Notes: a model not told the origin generated them from the letters alone. A DNA stretch of 64,000 nt from Streptomyces sp. NBC_00568 (GCF_026341855.1 NZ_JAPENW010000001.1:1674001-1738000); one strand, 5' to 3'. Positions 43,931 to 53,847 are shown, numbered from the stretch's first letter. Numbers and translations are program-made.

Positions 43931-43967
43931 CGAAGGCCCGGATCCATGATCTGGATCCGGGCCTTCG
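43931..43967 (-). terminator. terminator of the second initiator tRNA
   Basis: A perfect 16-bp stem CGAAGGCCCGGATCCA / TGGATCCGGGCCTTCG with loop TGATC, 8 bases past the tRNA end. Confidence 0.9.
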
Positions 43968-43974
43968 ACTTCAG

Positions 43975-44048
43975 TAGCGGGGACAGGATTTGAACCTGCG
44001 ACCTCTGGGTTATGAGCCCAGCGAGCTACCGAGCTGCTCCACCCCGCG
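43975..44048 (-). tRNA. tRNA-fMet (anticodon CAT), copy 2
   Basis: The same 74 bases as the copy at 41408, including the GGG:CCC anticodon stem and the unpaired C1. It lies 42 bases after the stop of the UPF0182 gene and has its own terminator, so it may be transcribed alone or by read-through. CCA is not encoded. Confidence 0.95.
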
Positions 44049-44090
44049 CCGTTGTGTTGCAACCGTACCACGGCGCGGGGTGGCTCCTGA

Positions 44091-47060
44091 TCAGCCGCTT
44101 CCTGGGCTCTTGTCGCTGCTCGGGGTGCCGCTGGGGCTGCTGCTCGGACCACCGCTCTTGTCGGCGTTCTTGTCCGTCGTCTTGTCGGTCGTCTTGTCGG
44201 CGCCCGCGCCGGCCTTGGCCTGTGCGTCCTCGGCCCGCTTCAGCGCGTCCTCAAGGTCCTTCTGCGCCTCGCCGTACGCCTTCCAGTCGCCCTTCTTGAG
44301 GGCTTCCTGCCCCTGGTCGAAGGCCTTCTGGGCGTCGTCGAGCGCGTCCTGGACCGTCGGATTGCTGGACGTGGGCGGATTCTTGGTGCCCTCGTCCGGT
44401 GGCGGCGTGGTCGAACTCTCCGCCCCGAAGACCACGTTGAGCGCCTTGTCCAACGTGTCCTCGAACGCGGTGCTGCCGCCGTAGGTCACCAACACCTTGC
44501 GCAGCAGTGGGTACTTGAGATCGCCACCGCGGACGTAGACCGGTTCCACGTAGAGCAGTCCGTCGTCGAGCGGCACGGTCAGCAGGTTGCCGTACTCGAC
44601 CTCCGAGTCGCCGCCTCTGAGGAGCCTGATGGACTCGGCGATGGACGGCTCGGAGTTGAACTGGCTCTGCACCCGTTTCGGTCCGTCGACCGTTCTGCCG
44701 GTCGGCAGTTTCAGAATGTTGATCTTGCCGTAACCGGGTGTCCCCGCCTCGGCGTTGACCGACACGAAGGCGCTCAGGTTGTCACGGCCGTTCGGTGTCA
44801 TCGTCGTCGTCAGTGAGAACGCCTGCGACGTCTTCCCCGGCAGCTGCATGCTCAGGTAGTACGGCGGCACCGCGCTGCCCGACTTGTTGGTCGGGTCGTC
44901 CGGGACCTGCCACACCTCGCTGCCGCTCAGGAACGTCTGGGCGTCCTTCACGTGGTAGCGGGTGAGCAGTTCACGCTGGACCTTGAACAGGTCCTGCGGA
45001 TACCGCAGATGAGCCATCAGCGCCGGCGAGATCGAACTCTTCGACTTCACCGTGTTCGGGAACGCCTTCATCCAGGTCTTCAGGACCGGGTCCTTGGTGT
45101 CCCACTGGTAGAGCTTGACGTCGCCCGTGTACGCGTCGACGGTCGCCTTCACCGAGTTGCGGATGTAGTTGACCTGGTTCTGCTGGGCCACCACCGCACG
45201 CTGGTTGTTGGCCGCCGTCAGCGAGTCCGCCGTGGTGTCGCCGAGCGTGGTGCGCGAGGCGTACGGATAGCCGTTGGTGGTGGTGTACGCGTCGACGATC
45301 CACTGGATCTTTCCGTCGACGACCGCCGGATAGGCGTCACCGTCGATGGTCAGCCAGGGGGCCACCGCCTCGACCCGCTCCTTGGGCGTGCGGTTGTAGA
45401 GAATCCGCGAACCCTCGCCGATCGCGCCCGAGTACAGGATCTGCGGCTCGCCGAACGCCACCGCGTACGCGGCGCGGTTGACCGGACTGGAGAGGCTGAT
45501 GCCGCTCTTGCCCTTGTAGCTGGTGGTCTTCTCACCGCTGTCGTCGGAGTAGTCGATCTCCTTCTGGGGACCGCCGACGATCGAGTACTGGGTGGTCTTC
45601 TCGCCGTAGTAGATCTGCTGCTGGTACGAGCCCAGGTCGCCCTTGGACGGCAGGTCGTACTCGGTGAAGACCGGCCGGCCCTCGTCGTCGCCCGTGGTGC
45701 CCTTGGCCGCGACGGCGCCGTATCCGTGCGTGTACCGGAAGTGGTCGTTGATCCAGTTGTTCTTCGGGATGCCCGCGAGGTTCAGCTCGCGCAGACCGAT
45801 GACCGTGTCCTGGTCCTTGCCGTCCTTGGTGTACCGGTCGACGTCCAGGTTCGACGGGAAGCCGTAGTAGTTCCGCACCTGCTGGAGCTGCTGGAAGGTC
45901 GGCGACACGATGTTCGGGTCCATCAGCCGGATGCTGGCGGCGGTGTCGGCGTCGTCGCGGAGCTTGGCCTTGTCCTTGGTGTCGCTCAGCCCCGGGTAGT
46001 TCTGCACGTCGGTGCCGTCGATCCCGTACGCCTCGCGGGTCGCCTTGAGGTTCTTCTCGACGTACGGCGATTCCTTGGCCTGCTCGTTCGGCTGGACCTG
46101 GAACTTCTGGACGATCGCCGGGTACAGACCGCCGATGAGGATCGCCGAGAGCACCATCAGACCGAAGCCGATCACGGGCAGCTGCCAGGTGCGCCGCCAC
46201 AGCGTGGCGAAGAAGAGCAGCGCGCAGATGACGGCGATGCAGAACAGGATCGTCTTGGCCGGCAGATAGGCGTTCGCGTCGACGTACCTCAGGCCCGTCC
46301 AGTTTCCGGTCGCCTTGAAGTCACTGGACTTCACCGCGAGCCCGTACCGGTCGAGCCAGTAGGCGACCGCCTTCAGGGCGACGAAGATGCCGAGGAGCAC
46401 CGAGAGGTGCCCGGTGGCCGCGGCCGTGGCACGCGCTCCCGGGCTGGTGATCCGCAGACCGCCGTACAGGTAGTGCGTGAGCGCGGCGGCGATCAGCGAG
46501 AGCACGGCGGCGGCGAAGCCGAAGCCGAGCAGGAAGCGGTACCAGGGCAGGTCGAAGGCGTAGAACGAGACGTCGAGGTGGAACTGGGGGTCCTTCTGGT
46601 GGAAGGGCACTCCGTTCACCCACATCAGCCACGTGCGCCACTGGCCCGAGGCGGACGCGCCGGCGATCAGCCCCACCAGGGACGTGATCGCGAGCAGCAG
46701 CCACCTCTTGTAGGGCGCGATGCCCATGCGGTACCGGTCGAGGCTCTGCTGCTCCATCGACATGGCGCTCAGCGGCGGGCGCAGCCGGTGCGCCAGCCAG
46801 ATGTTGAAGCCCACCGCGGCCGCCATCAGCAGACCGAAGACGAAGAAGAGCCCTATCTTGGTCCACAGGGTGGTGGTGAAGACCGACGAGTAATGAACCG
46901 ATCGGTACCAGAGCCAGTCCGTCCAGAACCCCGCGAACATGACGAACGTCATGGCCAGCACGGCCAGCACGCCCAGTGTCATGAGCAGGGTCCGGACACG
47001 CCGGGACGGTCGGCCCACTCTGATCCGTGGCCCCGACGGGCCTCCGCCGCGGTCCGGCAT
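44091..47060 (-). CDS. UPF0182 family large membrane protein
   Basis: A 989-residue membrane protein of the UPF0182 family, found in nearly all actinobacteria and of unknown function. Seven membrane helices fill the first ~330 residues (from [20 protein letters not shown] to [20 protein letters not shown]); a ~560-residue extracellular domain follows, with conserved segments such as [27 protein letters not shown] and [19 protein letters not shown]. The C-terminal ~100 residues are a Lys/Asp-rich, repeat-like tail ([15 protein letters not shown]) after a helical [20 protein letters not shown] unit. I use the ATG at 47060 ([10 protein letters not shown]), the family N-terminus; a GTG at 47081 is possible. 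Confidence 0.93.
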   Translation of the reverse strand: MPDRGGGPSGPRIRVGRPSRRVRTLLMTLGVLAVLAMTFVMFAGFWTDWLWYRSVHYSSVFTTTLWTKIGLFFVFGLLMAAAVGFNIWLAHRLRPPLSAMSMEQQSLDRYRMGIAPYKRWLLLAITSLVGLIAGASASGQWRTWLMWVNGVPFHQKDPQFHLDVSFYAFDLPWYRFLLGFGFAAAVLSLIAAALTHYLYGGLRITSPGARATAAATGHLSVLLGIFVALKAVAYWLDRYGLAVKSSDFKATGNWTGLRYVDANAYLPAKTILFCIAVICALLFFATLWRRTWQLPVIGFGLMVLSAILIGGLYPAIVQKFQVQPNEQAKESPYVEKNLKATREAYGIDGTDVQNYPGLSDTKDKAKLRDDADTAASIRLMDPNIVSPTFQQLQQVRNYYGFPSNLDVDRYTKDGKDQDTVIGLRELNLAGIPKNNWINDHFRYTHGYGAVAAKGTTGDDEGRPVFTEYDLPSKGDLGSYQQQIYYGEKTTQYSIVGGPQKEIDYSDDSGEKTTSYKGKSGISLSSPVNRAAYAVAFGEPQILYSGAIGEGSRILYNRTPKERVEAVAPWLTIDGDAYPAVVDGKIQWIVDAYTTTNGYPYASRTTLGDTTADSLTAANNQRAVVAQQNQVNYIRNSVKATVDAYTGDVKLYQWDTKDPVLKTWMKAFPNTVKSKSSISPALMAHLRYPQDLFKVQRELLTRYHVKDAQTFLSGSEVWQVPDDPTNKSGSAVPPYYLSMQLPGKTSQAFSLTTTMTPNGRDNLSAFVSVNAEAGTPGYGKINILKLPTGRTVDGPKRVQSQFNSEPSIAESIRLLRGGDSEVEYGNLLTVPLDDGLLYVEPVYVRGGDLKYPLLRKVLVTYGGSTAFEDTLDKALNVVFGAESSTTPPPDEGTKNPPTSSNPTVQDALDDAQKAFDQGQEALKKGDWKAYGEAQKDLEDALKRAEDAQAKAGAGADKTTDKTTDKNADKSGGPSSSPSGTPSSDKSPGSG

Positions 47061-47222
47061 CTGGAAAGCCAAGGTGCGCACCTCGAAGTCGCTGTTGATC
47101 CGTCAGGCCCCCGTGTCGGTGGCCGTCCGTAAGGCTCCGTGATCGAGGAGCCTCATCTATGCAACTTACTCACGCTTTACTCGGTTCCCGGTTCCGGGTA
47201 CGAACGAGGCAGGATTGTGACC

Positions 47223-47765
47223 ATGTCCAACACTCCCATGGCAGCGAACCCGCTCACCCGGGCCGTACTCGAGATCGACGAGTACGCCTCCGGCCTCGGC
47301 TGGGACCAGCCCGCTCGCCTCTTCGCCCTCGTAGACACCGCACGGCTGCGGGTCCAGGAACCCGGCCTCGCCGCCCAGCTCGGCCTGGAGGACGAGCAGG
47401 CGACCATCGGTCTCACCCCCATCGAGCAGGACGAGATCCCTGCCGGAAAGCCGCTGGACGAGTTCCTCGGCACGATCGCCTGGCCCGACGCCGTGGTCGG
47501 CTGCGCGCTCACGGTGGAGCGGCTGATGCTGCCGCCGTCCGCGGAGGCCTCGGTCCCGGAGGGTCTCAGCGGCAAGAAGCTCACGCAGTGGGTCGCCGCG
47601 CACCCGGACCGTCAGGAGGTACGGATGACGGTCGGCGTCCTGCGTGACGGCACCCGTGACTCGGCGCTGCGGCTGCGCGAGAAGGACGCGCCGACGGAGG
47701 TGCTGACGGGAGGCGGCCTGGTGCCGGGCCTCGCGGAGGCGCTGTCGGCGACGTTCGCGGACTGA
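47223..47765 (+). CDS. PPA1309-family protein
   Basis: A 180-residue cytoplasmic protein of the actinobacterial PPA1309 family, function unknown. Recognisable segments are LTRAVLEIDEYASGLGWDQP, RLFALVDTARL, LDEFLGTIAWPDAVVGCALT and the C-terminal TGGGLVPGLAEALSATF. No cofactor motif is seen. The ATG at 47223 (MSNTPMAAN) gives the usual N-terminus; an AGGAT lies about ten bases upstream. It is divergent from the UPF0182 gene and converges on the PDZ protease, with which its terminator is shared. Confidence 0.85.
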   Translation: MSNTPMAANPLTRAVLEIDEYASGLGWDQPARLFALVDTARLRVQEPGLAAQLGLEDEQATIGLTPIEQDEIPAGKPLDEFLGTIAWPDAVVGCALTVERLMLPPSAEASVPEGLSGKKLTQWVAAHPDRQEVRMTVGVLRDGTRDSALRLREKDAPTEVLTGGGLVPGLAEALSATFAD

Positions 47766-47796
47766 GACGTTCGCGGACCGATCCGCGGAGCGACGA

Positions 47797-47840
47797 CGTG
47801 AGAGGGGGCGCCCCGGAGTTCCGGGGCGCCCCCTCTCACG
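47797..47840. terminator. bidirectional terminator
   Basis: A 21-base perfect inverted repeat centred on GT (47818-47819), between convergent genes. The central pairs cannot close, leaving a stem of about 19. Confidence 0.85.
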
Positions 47841-47873
47841 CGGCAGCGGTACCGTGCGGGCCGGTGGTGTCGG

Positions 47874-48971
47874 TCAGCCCTTGGTGGTGCACTTCGGCAG
47901 GTCGGAGGTCCGGCCCGCGCTGATGTCCTTGAGGGCGCCCATCGCGTCGTCGATGGTGTCGACCTTGACGAGCGTGAGCCCGCTGGGGGTGTCCTTGGCC
48001 GCGGCGGCGCAGTTGTCCTTGGGCGTCAGGAAGTACTGGGCGCCCTTGTCGCGCGCGCCGACGGTCTTCATCTCGATGCCGCCGATGGGGCCGACCTTGC
48101 CGTCGTCGTCGATGGTGCCGGTGCCCGCCACGAACTTGCCTCCGGTGAGGTTCCCCGGAGTGAGCTTGTCCACGATGCCGAGCGCGAACATCAGACCCGC
48201 GCTCGGACCGCCGACGTCGGCGAGCTTGATGTCGACGGTGAACGGGAACGTGTGGTCGGTCCCGGCCGAGATCCCGACGATGGCACGGTCGCTGCCGTCG
48301 TCGTCGGACTTGGCCGTGGTGATCGTCACGTCCTTGGTCCCGGTCGCCGTCCGGTTCTCCTTCTCGGCGGCGGCCTGCTCCTTGGCGGGCACGATCGTGA
48401 ACACGACCTTGTCGCCGGGCTTGTGCTTGGTGACCAGCTTCGCGACGTCGTCGGGCGCCTTCACCGCCGTACCGTCGACAGCCTTGATCACGTCACCGGC
48501 GTGCAGCCGTCCTTCGGCCGGCGAGCCCTTGAGGACGGTGGAGACGATCACCCAGGACTTCACCGGGATGTCCAGTTCCTTCAGAGCGGCCACCTTGGCG
48601 CTCTCCTGGGACTGGCTGAACTCCTCGGCGTTCTCCTGCGTCGACTGCTCCTCGGTCTTGCCGTCCGGGTAGAGGGTGTCGTGCGGCACGATCTTGTTGT
48701 CGTGCGCCAGCCATCCGTACACGGCCTCGACGAGGTTCATGTTGTAGTCGGCGCTGGTGACCCGGACCGTGGTCATGTTCAGGTGCCCGGTCGTCGGATA
48801 CGTCTTGCGCCCGGAGATCTGCAGCACCGGCTCGCCCTCGTGGTCACCCAGTGTGTTCACGGTGGGACCCGGCGACATCTCCGAGTACGGCACTTTGATG
48901 AACACTCCCGCGCACAGGAGCGCGATCAGGATCAGAGTGGAGGCGAGCATCGTCGCGGTGCGGCGTGGCAT
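47874..48971 (-). CDS. membrane-anchored PDZ / Lon-type (S16) serine protease
   Basis: A 365-residue protein anchored by an N-terminal helix (TATMLASTLILIALLCAGVFI) with the rest outside the cell. A PDZ domain (about 135-200, VLKGSPAEGRLHAGDVIKAVDG) is followed by a Lon-like S16 protease domain (about 225-345). The catalytic dyad is Ser in GGPSAGLMFAL and Lys in GGIEMKTVGA. No ATPase is attached, so it is the ATP-independent YlbL-type protease that degrades secreted or membrane proteins under stress (in Bacillus, the cell-division inhibitor YneA). The ATG at 48971 begins MPRRTATML. Its target here is unknown. Confidence 0.93.
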   Translation of the reverse strand: MPRRTATMLASTLILIALLCAGVFIKVPYSEMSPGPTVNTLGDHEGEPVLQISGRKTYPTTGHLNMTTVRVTSADYNMNLVEAVYGWLAHDNKIVPHDTLYPDGKTEEQSTQENAEEFSQSQESAKVAALKELDIPVKSWVIVSTVLKGSPAEGRLHAGDVIKAVDGTAVKAPDDVAKLVTKHKPGDKVVFTIVPAKEQAAAEKENRTATGTKDVTITTAKSDDDGSDRAIVGISAGTDHTFPFTVDIKLADVGGPSAGLMFALGIVDKLTPGNLTGGKFVAGTGTIDDDGKVGPIGGIEMKTVGARDKGAQYFLTPKDNCAAAAKDTPSGLTLVKVDTIDDAMGALKDISAGRTSDLPKCTTKG

Positions 48972-49172
48972 GGAACGACAGTACGGGACGGTGCTGTAAG
49001 CGCACCGTCGGGGCCGTCCGTACGTGGTGCTGCCCGAGCCCGCCCCCGAGGCACGATCGCCCGCTTTCCGGCGGTGGTCCGCTGCGTTCCGCGCGATGCC
49101 CGGAGCGGGCCGGGATCCTCGGACCGCCTCGGCCGCGCACCCACGGGCATCGCGCGGAGGCGGACCGGGGTC

Positions 49173-49358
49173 TCACACCGCGTCGGAGGGGGACTTCTCC
49201 CGGGTGTCGGACCGTTCCATGGCCTCACGGAAGCGCGTGTATCCGGCGAGCTCGACACCGTCTCCCGCGGCCTTGCGATTCCGGCCGGCCCAACTGCCCC
49301 ACAGTCCGGCACCGATCGCGGCCATAAACGGAATCAGCAACCAGGCAAGCGCCGCCAT
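49173..49358 (-). CDS. small single-helix membrane protein
   Basis: A 61-residue protein with an N-terminal membrane helix (LAWLLIPFMAAIGAGLWGSW) and a charged cytoplasmic tail (GRNRKAAGDGVEL, RFREAMERSDTREK). The ATG at 49358 has GGGAGG five bases upstream, which strongly supports translation. No family function is known. It lies between moaE and the PDZ protease on the same strand and might share their transcript. Confidence 0.8.
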   Translation of the reverse strand: MAALAWLLIPFMAAIGAGLWGSWAGRNRKAAGDGVELAGYTRFREAMERSDTREKSPSDAV

Positions 49359-49508
49359 GTCGACCTCCCAACCCCATGAGCGACCGCAACTGACTGATCA
49401 GCAGATTAACCATCCGCAGTGTTAACGCTCACGGCAGGGCCCCGGTTACGCAACCGGAAGAGGGGCGCGAAACAGGTCGGTCCTCAGCGGCGGAGAATCC
49501 CGCCCGTC

Positions 49509-49970
49509 TCAGCAGGCGCCGACCCACTCCTGCGACCCGTCGGAGAACGTCTGGTGCTTCCAGATCGGCACTTCGTGCTTGAGGTCGTCGATGAGCTTGC
49601 GGCAGGCCTCGAAGGCCTCGCCCCGGTGCGCGCACGACACGGCGACGACGACGGCCAGGTCCCCGACGGCCAGGTCACCCACCCGGTGAACGGCGGCCAG
49701 CGCCCGCACCGGATACGCGGCGACCACCTTCTCCGCGACCCGCCGCATCTCCGCCTCGGCACTGGGGTGGCACGAGTACCCGAGCTCGTCGACGTCCGCG
49801 CCTCCGTCGTGATTGCGCACGGTCCCCACGAACAACGCGGTCCCCCCGGCGGCGTCGTCCCCCACGGCCTTGAAGACCTCGTCCAGGGAGAGCGGTTCGT
49901 CGCGGATCGCGAGCAGCCGGATCGGATCCTGCGCGGCCTGCTCACCGGGATGGTCATAGGTAGGTGCCAT
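49509..49970 (-). CDS. moaE: molybdopterin synthase catalytic subunit MoaE
   Basis: A 153-residue MoaE, the large subunit of molybdopterin synthase, which adds two sulfurs to precursor Z using MoaD thiocarboxylate. Signatures: ALFVGTVRNHDGG, VAAVHRVGDLAVGD, VSCAHRGEAFEACR, and DDLKHEVPIWKHQ with the catalytic lysines. The ATG at 49970 (MAPTYDHPGEQ) is chosen; the longer frame runs into non-coding DNA. No moaD, moaA or other molybdenum-cofactor gene is in the window, so this copy stands alone. Confidence 0.93.
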   Translation of the reverse strand: MAPTYDHPGEQAAQDPIRLLAIRDEPLSLDEVFKAVGDDAAGGTALFVGTVRNHDGGADVDELGYSCHPSAEAEMRRVAEKVVAAYPVRALAAVHRVGDLAVGDLAVVVAVSCAHRGEAFEACRKLIDDLKHEVPIWKHQTFSDGSQEWVGAC

Positions 49971-50529
49971 GGCTCCATCGTGCCGCACCCCGCCGACACC
50001 GTGGAATACGGTTTTCACCCGGCACTCACGCGTACGGCTTTGGAGCCTCCTACAGGGCGGCCGGCCCCCACTCCACGAGCCCGTCCGTGACGCGCACGAC
50101 GCCCACCTTCACGCCCGGCCCGACAACGGCCGGCGGCCCCCGGCCTCACGAGCCGGTCCCTGCCCGGCCCCAGGGCGGGCCGGCCTTCGCAGCGCGGTCC
50201 GGCACCGGCCCACGGGACGGGATCACCCGATCCGGACCGGTTCCGACACCCACAAGGCCCAACCGCGCAGACCGGTCCGTGTCCGTTCCGACGGACTCGG
50301 CTCCCCAGCCCGGCCACGCCCGGCCCACAGGGCGGGCCGACCCCACGGCACGGCCGCCCGGAACCGGCCCGCGGCCCCGGACCGTGCGGCCCCGCAGCGC
50401 CGTCACCCTCCCGCACGTTCCGCCGCACGCCCTGCCACGCCGTCACCTCCCGCACGTCCCGCCGCGGCACGCCGCACCGCGTCAGACCACGGACCACCCA
50501 CGGCACGGCATCGCGCGGCCGTGGCCGCC
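49971..50529. other. GC-rich spacer without a gene
   Basis: 559 bases between moaE and the SDR gene. No credible frame: all are Arg/Pro/Gly-rich. A ~35-base unit beginning GCCGTCACC and containing TCCCGCACGT occurs twice in direct orientation (50399-50431 and 50439-50472) with small differences. Confidence 0.55.
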
Positions 50530-51645
50530 TCAGATCCGGCGACGGGCCTTCCGCGCGCGCCGGACCACCGCGGCCGCGCCCAGCAGGGCCACCGTCGCGC
50601 CCGCCGCGCCCGCCGCGGTCGCGTCCTTGCGTCCCAGCCGCCGGCCCGCCACCGTGTGCCGCCCGGCAACCTCCTCCAGCAGCTCCGCCAGGACCTCCTC
50701 GTTGGTCCACTGCGGCCGCCATCCGGCGTCGTGCAGTCGGCTCCCGCTCACCACCCAGGGGTACATCGTGTAGGCGAGGTCCCCCGCGGGCGAGGGAGTG
50801 AGCCCGATCCGGTGAAGCCGGGCGGCGGCGCCCAGCGCGACCGCGGACGGCAGTTCCATCCGCCGGATCCCGCTCAGCTCCTCCACCTCCTCCTGCTCCA
50901 GCCATCCGTCGCAGCCGACGGCCAGCTCGCCCTCCACCTTCTCGACGACCGCGTACTCCAGCGCGCTGCACAGATCCTCGACGTGGCAGAACTGCCAGGC
51001 GGGCCTCGACCCCGCCACGACCAGCAGCCGGGGAGACTCGAAGTACCTGGTCAGCGCGGTATCGGTGCCGCCGCCGACCAGCACCCCGGGCCGTACGACG
51101 GTCACGTTCAGGCCCGGGTGCGCGCGCGGGGCGCGACGCGCGAGCCGCTCGATCTCCAGGAGGTCACCAACCCCCGTCGCCTCGGCCGTCGCCCGCAGTT
51201 CGGCGTCCTCGGCGAGGGGCAGCTCGTTGTCGGGCAGCGCCCCGTAGACCATCGCCGAGGTGCACAGCACGACACGGTGGACCCCGGCGGCCGCGGCGGC
51301 GGTGAGCACGGTCTGCGTCCCCCGGACGTTGTACGCCGTCCGGGCGGCCGCGTCCGTCTCCAGATCGAGGTCGAGCGCGAGATGCACCACGACGTCGGCG
51401 CCGCGCAGCTTCTCGGCGATCGCCGGGTCGCGGACGTCCAGGATGTGCCACTGGGCGTCGGCGCACTCGCCGCGCCGCTCGTCGATCGCGACGACCTGCT
51501 TGATCTCCTCGCTGGCGGCCAGCCGCTCGGTGAGCAGCGCGCCCACACCGGCCGCGGCGCCGGTGACCGCGACGACGGGGCCGCGCGAGGCTGGGCTGGT
51601 TGAGTGGTTTCGCGCTGCGCGAACCTGCGGATCTGGGGAACTCAC
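50530..51645 (-). CDS. NAD-dependent epimerase/dehydratase-type SDR protein
   Basis: A 371-residue extended short-chain dehydrogenase-like protein. The Rossmann start is VVAVTGAAAGVGALLTERL (GxxxGxG variant), followed by VVHLALDLD, and CTSAMVYGALPDN, where the catalytic YxxxK of active enzymes is not intact (Tyr in VYG, no Lys four residues on). VTVVRPGVLVGGGTDTAL and WQFCHVEDLCSALEYAV are typical of the family. A C-terminal hydrophobic segment (AAGAAGATVALLGAAAVV) with a basic end suggests membrane attachment. The GTG at 51645 has GGAG eight bases upstream. A regulatory or sugar-nucleotide role are both possible. Confidence 0.83.
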   Translation of the reverse strand: MSSPDPQVRAARNHSTSPASRGPVVAVTGAAAGVGALLTERLAASEEIKQVVAIDERRGECADAQWHILDVRDPAIAEKLRGADVVVHLALDLDLETDAAARTAYNVRGTQTVLTAAAAAGVHRVVLCTSAMVYGALPDNELPLAEDAELRATAEATGVGDLLEIERLARRAPRAHPGLNVTVVRPGVLVGGGTDTALTRYFESPRLLVVAGSRPAWQFCHVEDLCSALEYAVVEKVEGELAVGCDGWLEQEEVEELSGIRRMELPSAVALGAAARLHRIGLTPSPAGDLAYTMYPWVVSGSRLHDAGWRPQWTNEEVLAELLEEVAGRHTVAGRRLGRKDATAAGAAGATVALLGAAAVVRRARKARRRI

Positions 51646-51834
51646 CGGGCGTCTCCAGCGGTTGTCTTCAGTATGGACGCGCGTGACGCGCCCGTACCAG
51701 GTGGCATCCATCCTGCCGCAGGCGACGAGTCGGCGAAGCACCGAGGCCCGATCGGGTTCAGGTGTCTACGCTGGGTGGTGTTGTGGGCAGCCGCCGTCGG
51801 AACGAACCGGCGGCCTTACCAGCCGAGGAATCCC

Positions 51835-53268
51835 GTGAGTGACACCCCATTCGGATTCGGCCTTCCGCCGGAGGAGCCGGAGAACGGCGACGAGGGCAAG
51901 AAGAAGGACCAGCAGGGCGGTGGTGGTCAGGGACCGTTCGGTTTCGGGCTGCCCGGAGCCGGTGGCCCCGGAGCCGACAATCCGCTCGCAGCCATGTTCG
52001 GTTCCATGAACCCCAACGACCTGGGCGCCGCGTTCCAGCAACTGGGCCAGATGCTCTCGTACGAGGGTGGTCCGGTGAATTGGGACATGGCCAAGCAGAT
52101 CGCCCGCCAGACGGTCTCCCAGGGCACTTCTGACGGCACCAAGGACGCGAGCGTCGGCCCCGCCGAGCGGCTGGCGGTCGAGGAGGCCGTGCGGCTGGCC
52201 GATCTGTGGCTGGACGACGCGACCTCCCTGCCCTCCGGCGCGGGCTCCGCGCTGGCGTGGAGCCGGGCGGAGTGGGTCGAGGCGACCCTGCCCGTGTGGA
52301 AGGAGCTCGTCGACCCGGTCGCCGAGCGTGTCGGCGCGGCCATGGGCGACGTCCTGCCGGAAGAGATGCAGGCCATGGCGGGCCCGCTCATCGGCATGAT
52401 GCGCTCCATGGGCGGCGCCATGTTCGGCACGCAGATCGGACAGGCCGTGGGCGTGCTCGCGGGCGAGGTCGTCGGCTCGTCCGACATCGGTCTGCCGCTC
52501 GGCCCGGCCGGCAAGGCCGCGCTGCTGCCGCTGAACATCGAGTCGTTCGGCAAGGACCTGAGCGTCCCCCAGGAGGAGGTGCGGCTCTACCTCGCCCTGC
52601 GCGAGGCCGCCCACCAGCGCCTCTTCGCGCACGTGCCGTGGCTGCGCTCCCACCTGTTCGGCGCTGTCGAGGGGTACGCGCGCGGGATCAAGGTCGACAC
52701 CGCGAAGCTGGAGGACGTGGTCGGCCAGTTCGACCCGCAGAACCCGGAGGAGCTGCAGCAGGCACTCCAGCAGGGCATGTTCCAGCCGGAGGACACGCCG
52801 GAGCAGAAGGCCGCGCTGGCCCGCCTGGAGACGGCGCTCGCACTGGTCGAGGGCTGGGTGGACGCGGTCGTCCACTCGGCGGCCAAGCCGCGGCTCTCGT
52901 CGGCCGACGCGCTGCGCGAGACACTGCGCCGCCGCCGCGCCACGGGCGGTCCCGCCGAGCAGACGTTCGCCACGCTGATCGGCCTGCAGCTGCGCCCGCG
53001 CCGGCTGCGGGACGCCTCGCGCCTGTGGGCCTCCCTCACCGACGCGCGCGGTGTGGACGGCCGGGACGGCCTGTGGGCCCACCCGGACATGCTGCCGACC
53101 GCGTCCGACCTGGACGACCCGGACGGCTTCGTCCACCGCGAGCACCTGGACTTCTCCGAGCTCGACAAGATGCTCGGCGAGGCCGCGAGCGGCGCCGCCA
53201 CCGAGAAGCCGAACCTGAAGAAGGACGACGACTCCGAGGACACCGACAAGGGCGACGGCACCGAGTGA
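51835..53268 (+). CDS. DUF2342-type zinc-dependent metalloprotease-like protein
   Basis: A 477-residue cytoplasmic protein. The N-terminus contains two copies of a PFGFGLP motif around a Lys/Gly-rich linker, then AMFGSMNPNDLGAAFQQLGQ. The core (about 110-420) matches the DUF2342 family: MGGAMFGTQIGQAVGVLAGEV, GLPLGPAGKAALLPLNI and REAAHQRLFAHVPWLRSHL. The family is classed as zinc-dependent hydrolase or protease, but no canonical HExxH is visible; AHxxxxxH may take its place. The C-terminal tail is Asp/Lys-rich. The GTG at 51835 (MSDTPFGFGLP) is 189 bases from the divergent SDR start. The Nudix gene overlaps its stop by four bases. Confidence 0.85.
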   Translation: MSDTPFGFGLPPEEPENGDEGKKKDQQGGGGQGPFGFGLPGAGGPGADNPLAAMFGSMNPNDLGAAFQQLGQMLSYEGGPVNWDMAKQIARQTVSQGTSDGTKDASVGPAERLAVEEAVRLADLWLDDATSLPSGAGSALAWSRAEWVEATLPVWKELVDPVAERVGAAMGDVLPEEMQAMAGPLIGMMRSMGGAMFGTQIGQAVGVLAGEVVGSSDIGLPLGPAGKAALLPLNIESFGKDLSVPQEEVRLYLALREAAHQRLFAHVPWLRSHLFGAVEGYARGIKVDTAKLEDVVGQFDPQNPEELQQALQQGMFQPEDTPEQKAALARLETALALVEGWVDAVVHSAAKPRLSSADALRETLRRRRATGGPAEQTFATLIGLQLRPRRLRDASRLWASLTDARGVDGRDGLWAHPDMLPTASDLDDPDGFVHREHLDFSELDKMLGEAASGAATEKPNLKKDDDSEDTDKGDGTE

Positions 53269-53786
53269 GCCTGTACGACGACGCGGTCCTCGTGCTGAAG
53301 AGCCACGAGGGCCAGGACGAGCTGCGCCAGGTCTATCTCGATCACCTGTCCGAGCATCCGGACGGCATGTGGAAGTCGTGCCACGCCGGGCACGTCACGG
53401 CGAGCGCTCTGGTGGTCGACCCGGTGCGGGGCCGCGTTCTCCTGACGCTGCACCGCAAGCTCCAGATGTGGCTCCAGATGGGCGGGCACTGCGAGCCGGG
53501 CGACTCGACCCTGGCCGACGCGGCCCTGCGCGAGGCGACCGAGGAGTCGGGCATCCAGGGTCTGACCCTGGCCCCGGGCGGACCCGTGACCCTGGACCGG
53601 CACGCCATCCCGGCGCCGTGCCACTGGCATCTGGACGTCCAGTACGCCGCCCTCGCCCCGGCCGACGCCGTCGAAGCCATCAGCGACGAGTCCCTCGACC
53701 TGCGCTGGTTCGCTTACGACGAGGTCGCCGAGGTGGCCGACGATTCGGTCGTACGTCTCCTGGAAGGGACCCGCGCACGGCTGTGA
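53265..53786 (+). CDS. Nudix hydrolase
   Basis: A 173-residue Nudix-fold hydrolase that would split a nucleoside diphosphate linked to another group. The Nudix box is GGHCEPGDSTLADAALREATEESGI. Compared with the consensus G-x5-E-x7-REUxEExGU it has Asp for the first Glu and one extra residue before REATEESG, a variant common in this subgroup. The catalytic EExxG is intact. Substrate unknown. The GTG (GTGA overlap with the previous stop) indicates translational coupling to the DUF2342 gene. A 16-bp terminator follows. Confidence 0.88.
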   Translation: MSLYDDAVLVLKSHEGQDELRQVYLDHLSEHPDGMWKSCHAGHVTASALVVDPVRGRVLLTLHRKLQMWLQMGGHCEPGDSTLADAALREATEESGIQGLTLAPGGPVTLDRHAIPAPCHWHLDVQYAALAPADAVEAISDESLDLRWFAYDEVAEVADDSVVRLLEGTRARL

Positions 53787-53812
53787 CCGCCCCGCGGGCG
53801 ACCGACCGACGT

Positions 53813-53847
53813 GTAAGGGGCGACCGCCATGGGCGGTCGCCCCTTAC
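53813..53847 (+). terminator. terminator after the Nudix gene
   Basis: A perfect 16-bp stem GTAAGGGGCGACCGCC / GGCGGTCGCCCCTTAC with loop ATG, lying between convergent genes and usable from both sides. Confidence 0.88.

Noticed and set aside
44952..47132. 726-residue open frame opposite the UPF0182 gene
   Set aside because: Val/Arg/Asp/Gly-biased shadow of the real gene, without ribosome site or family.
52206..53264. Large protein fused to the Nudix domain
   Set aside because: The upstream part is an out-of-frame shadow of the DUF2342 gene; the Nudix protein starts at the GTG overlapping that gene's stop.
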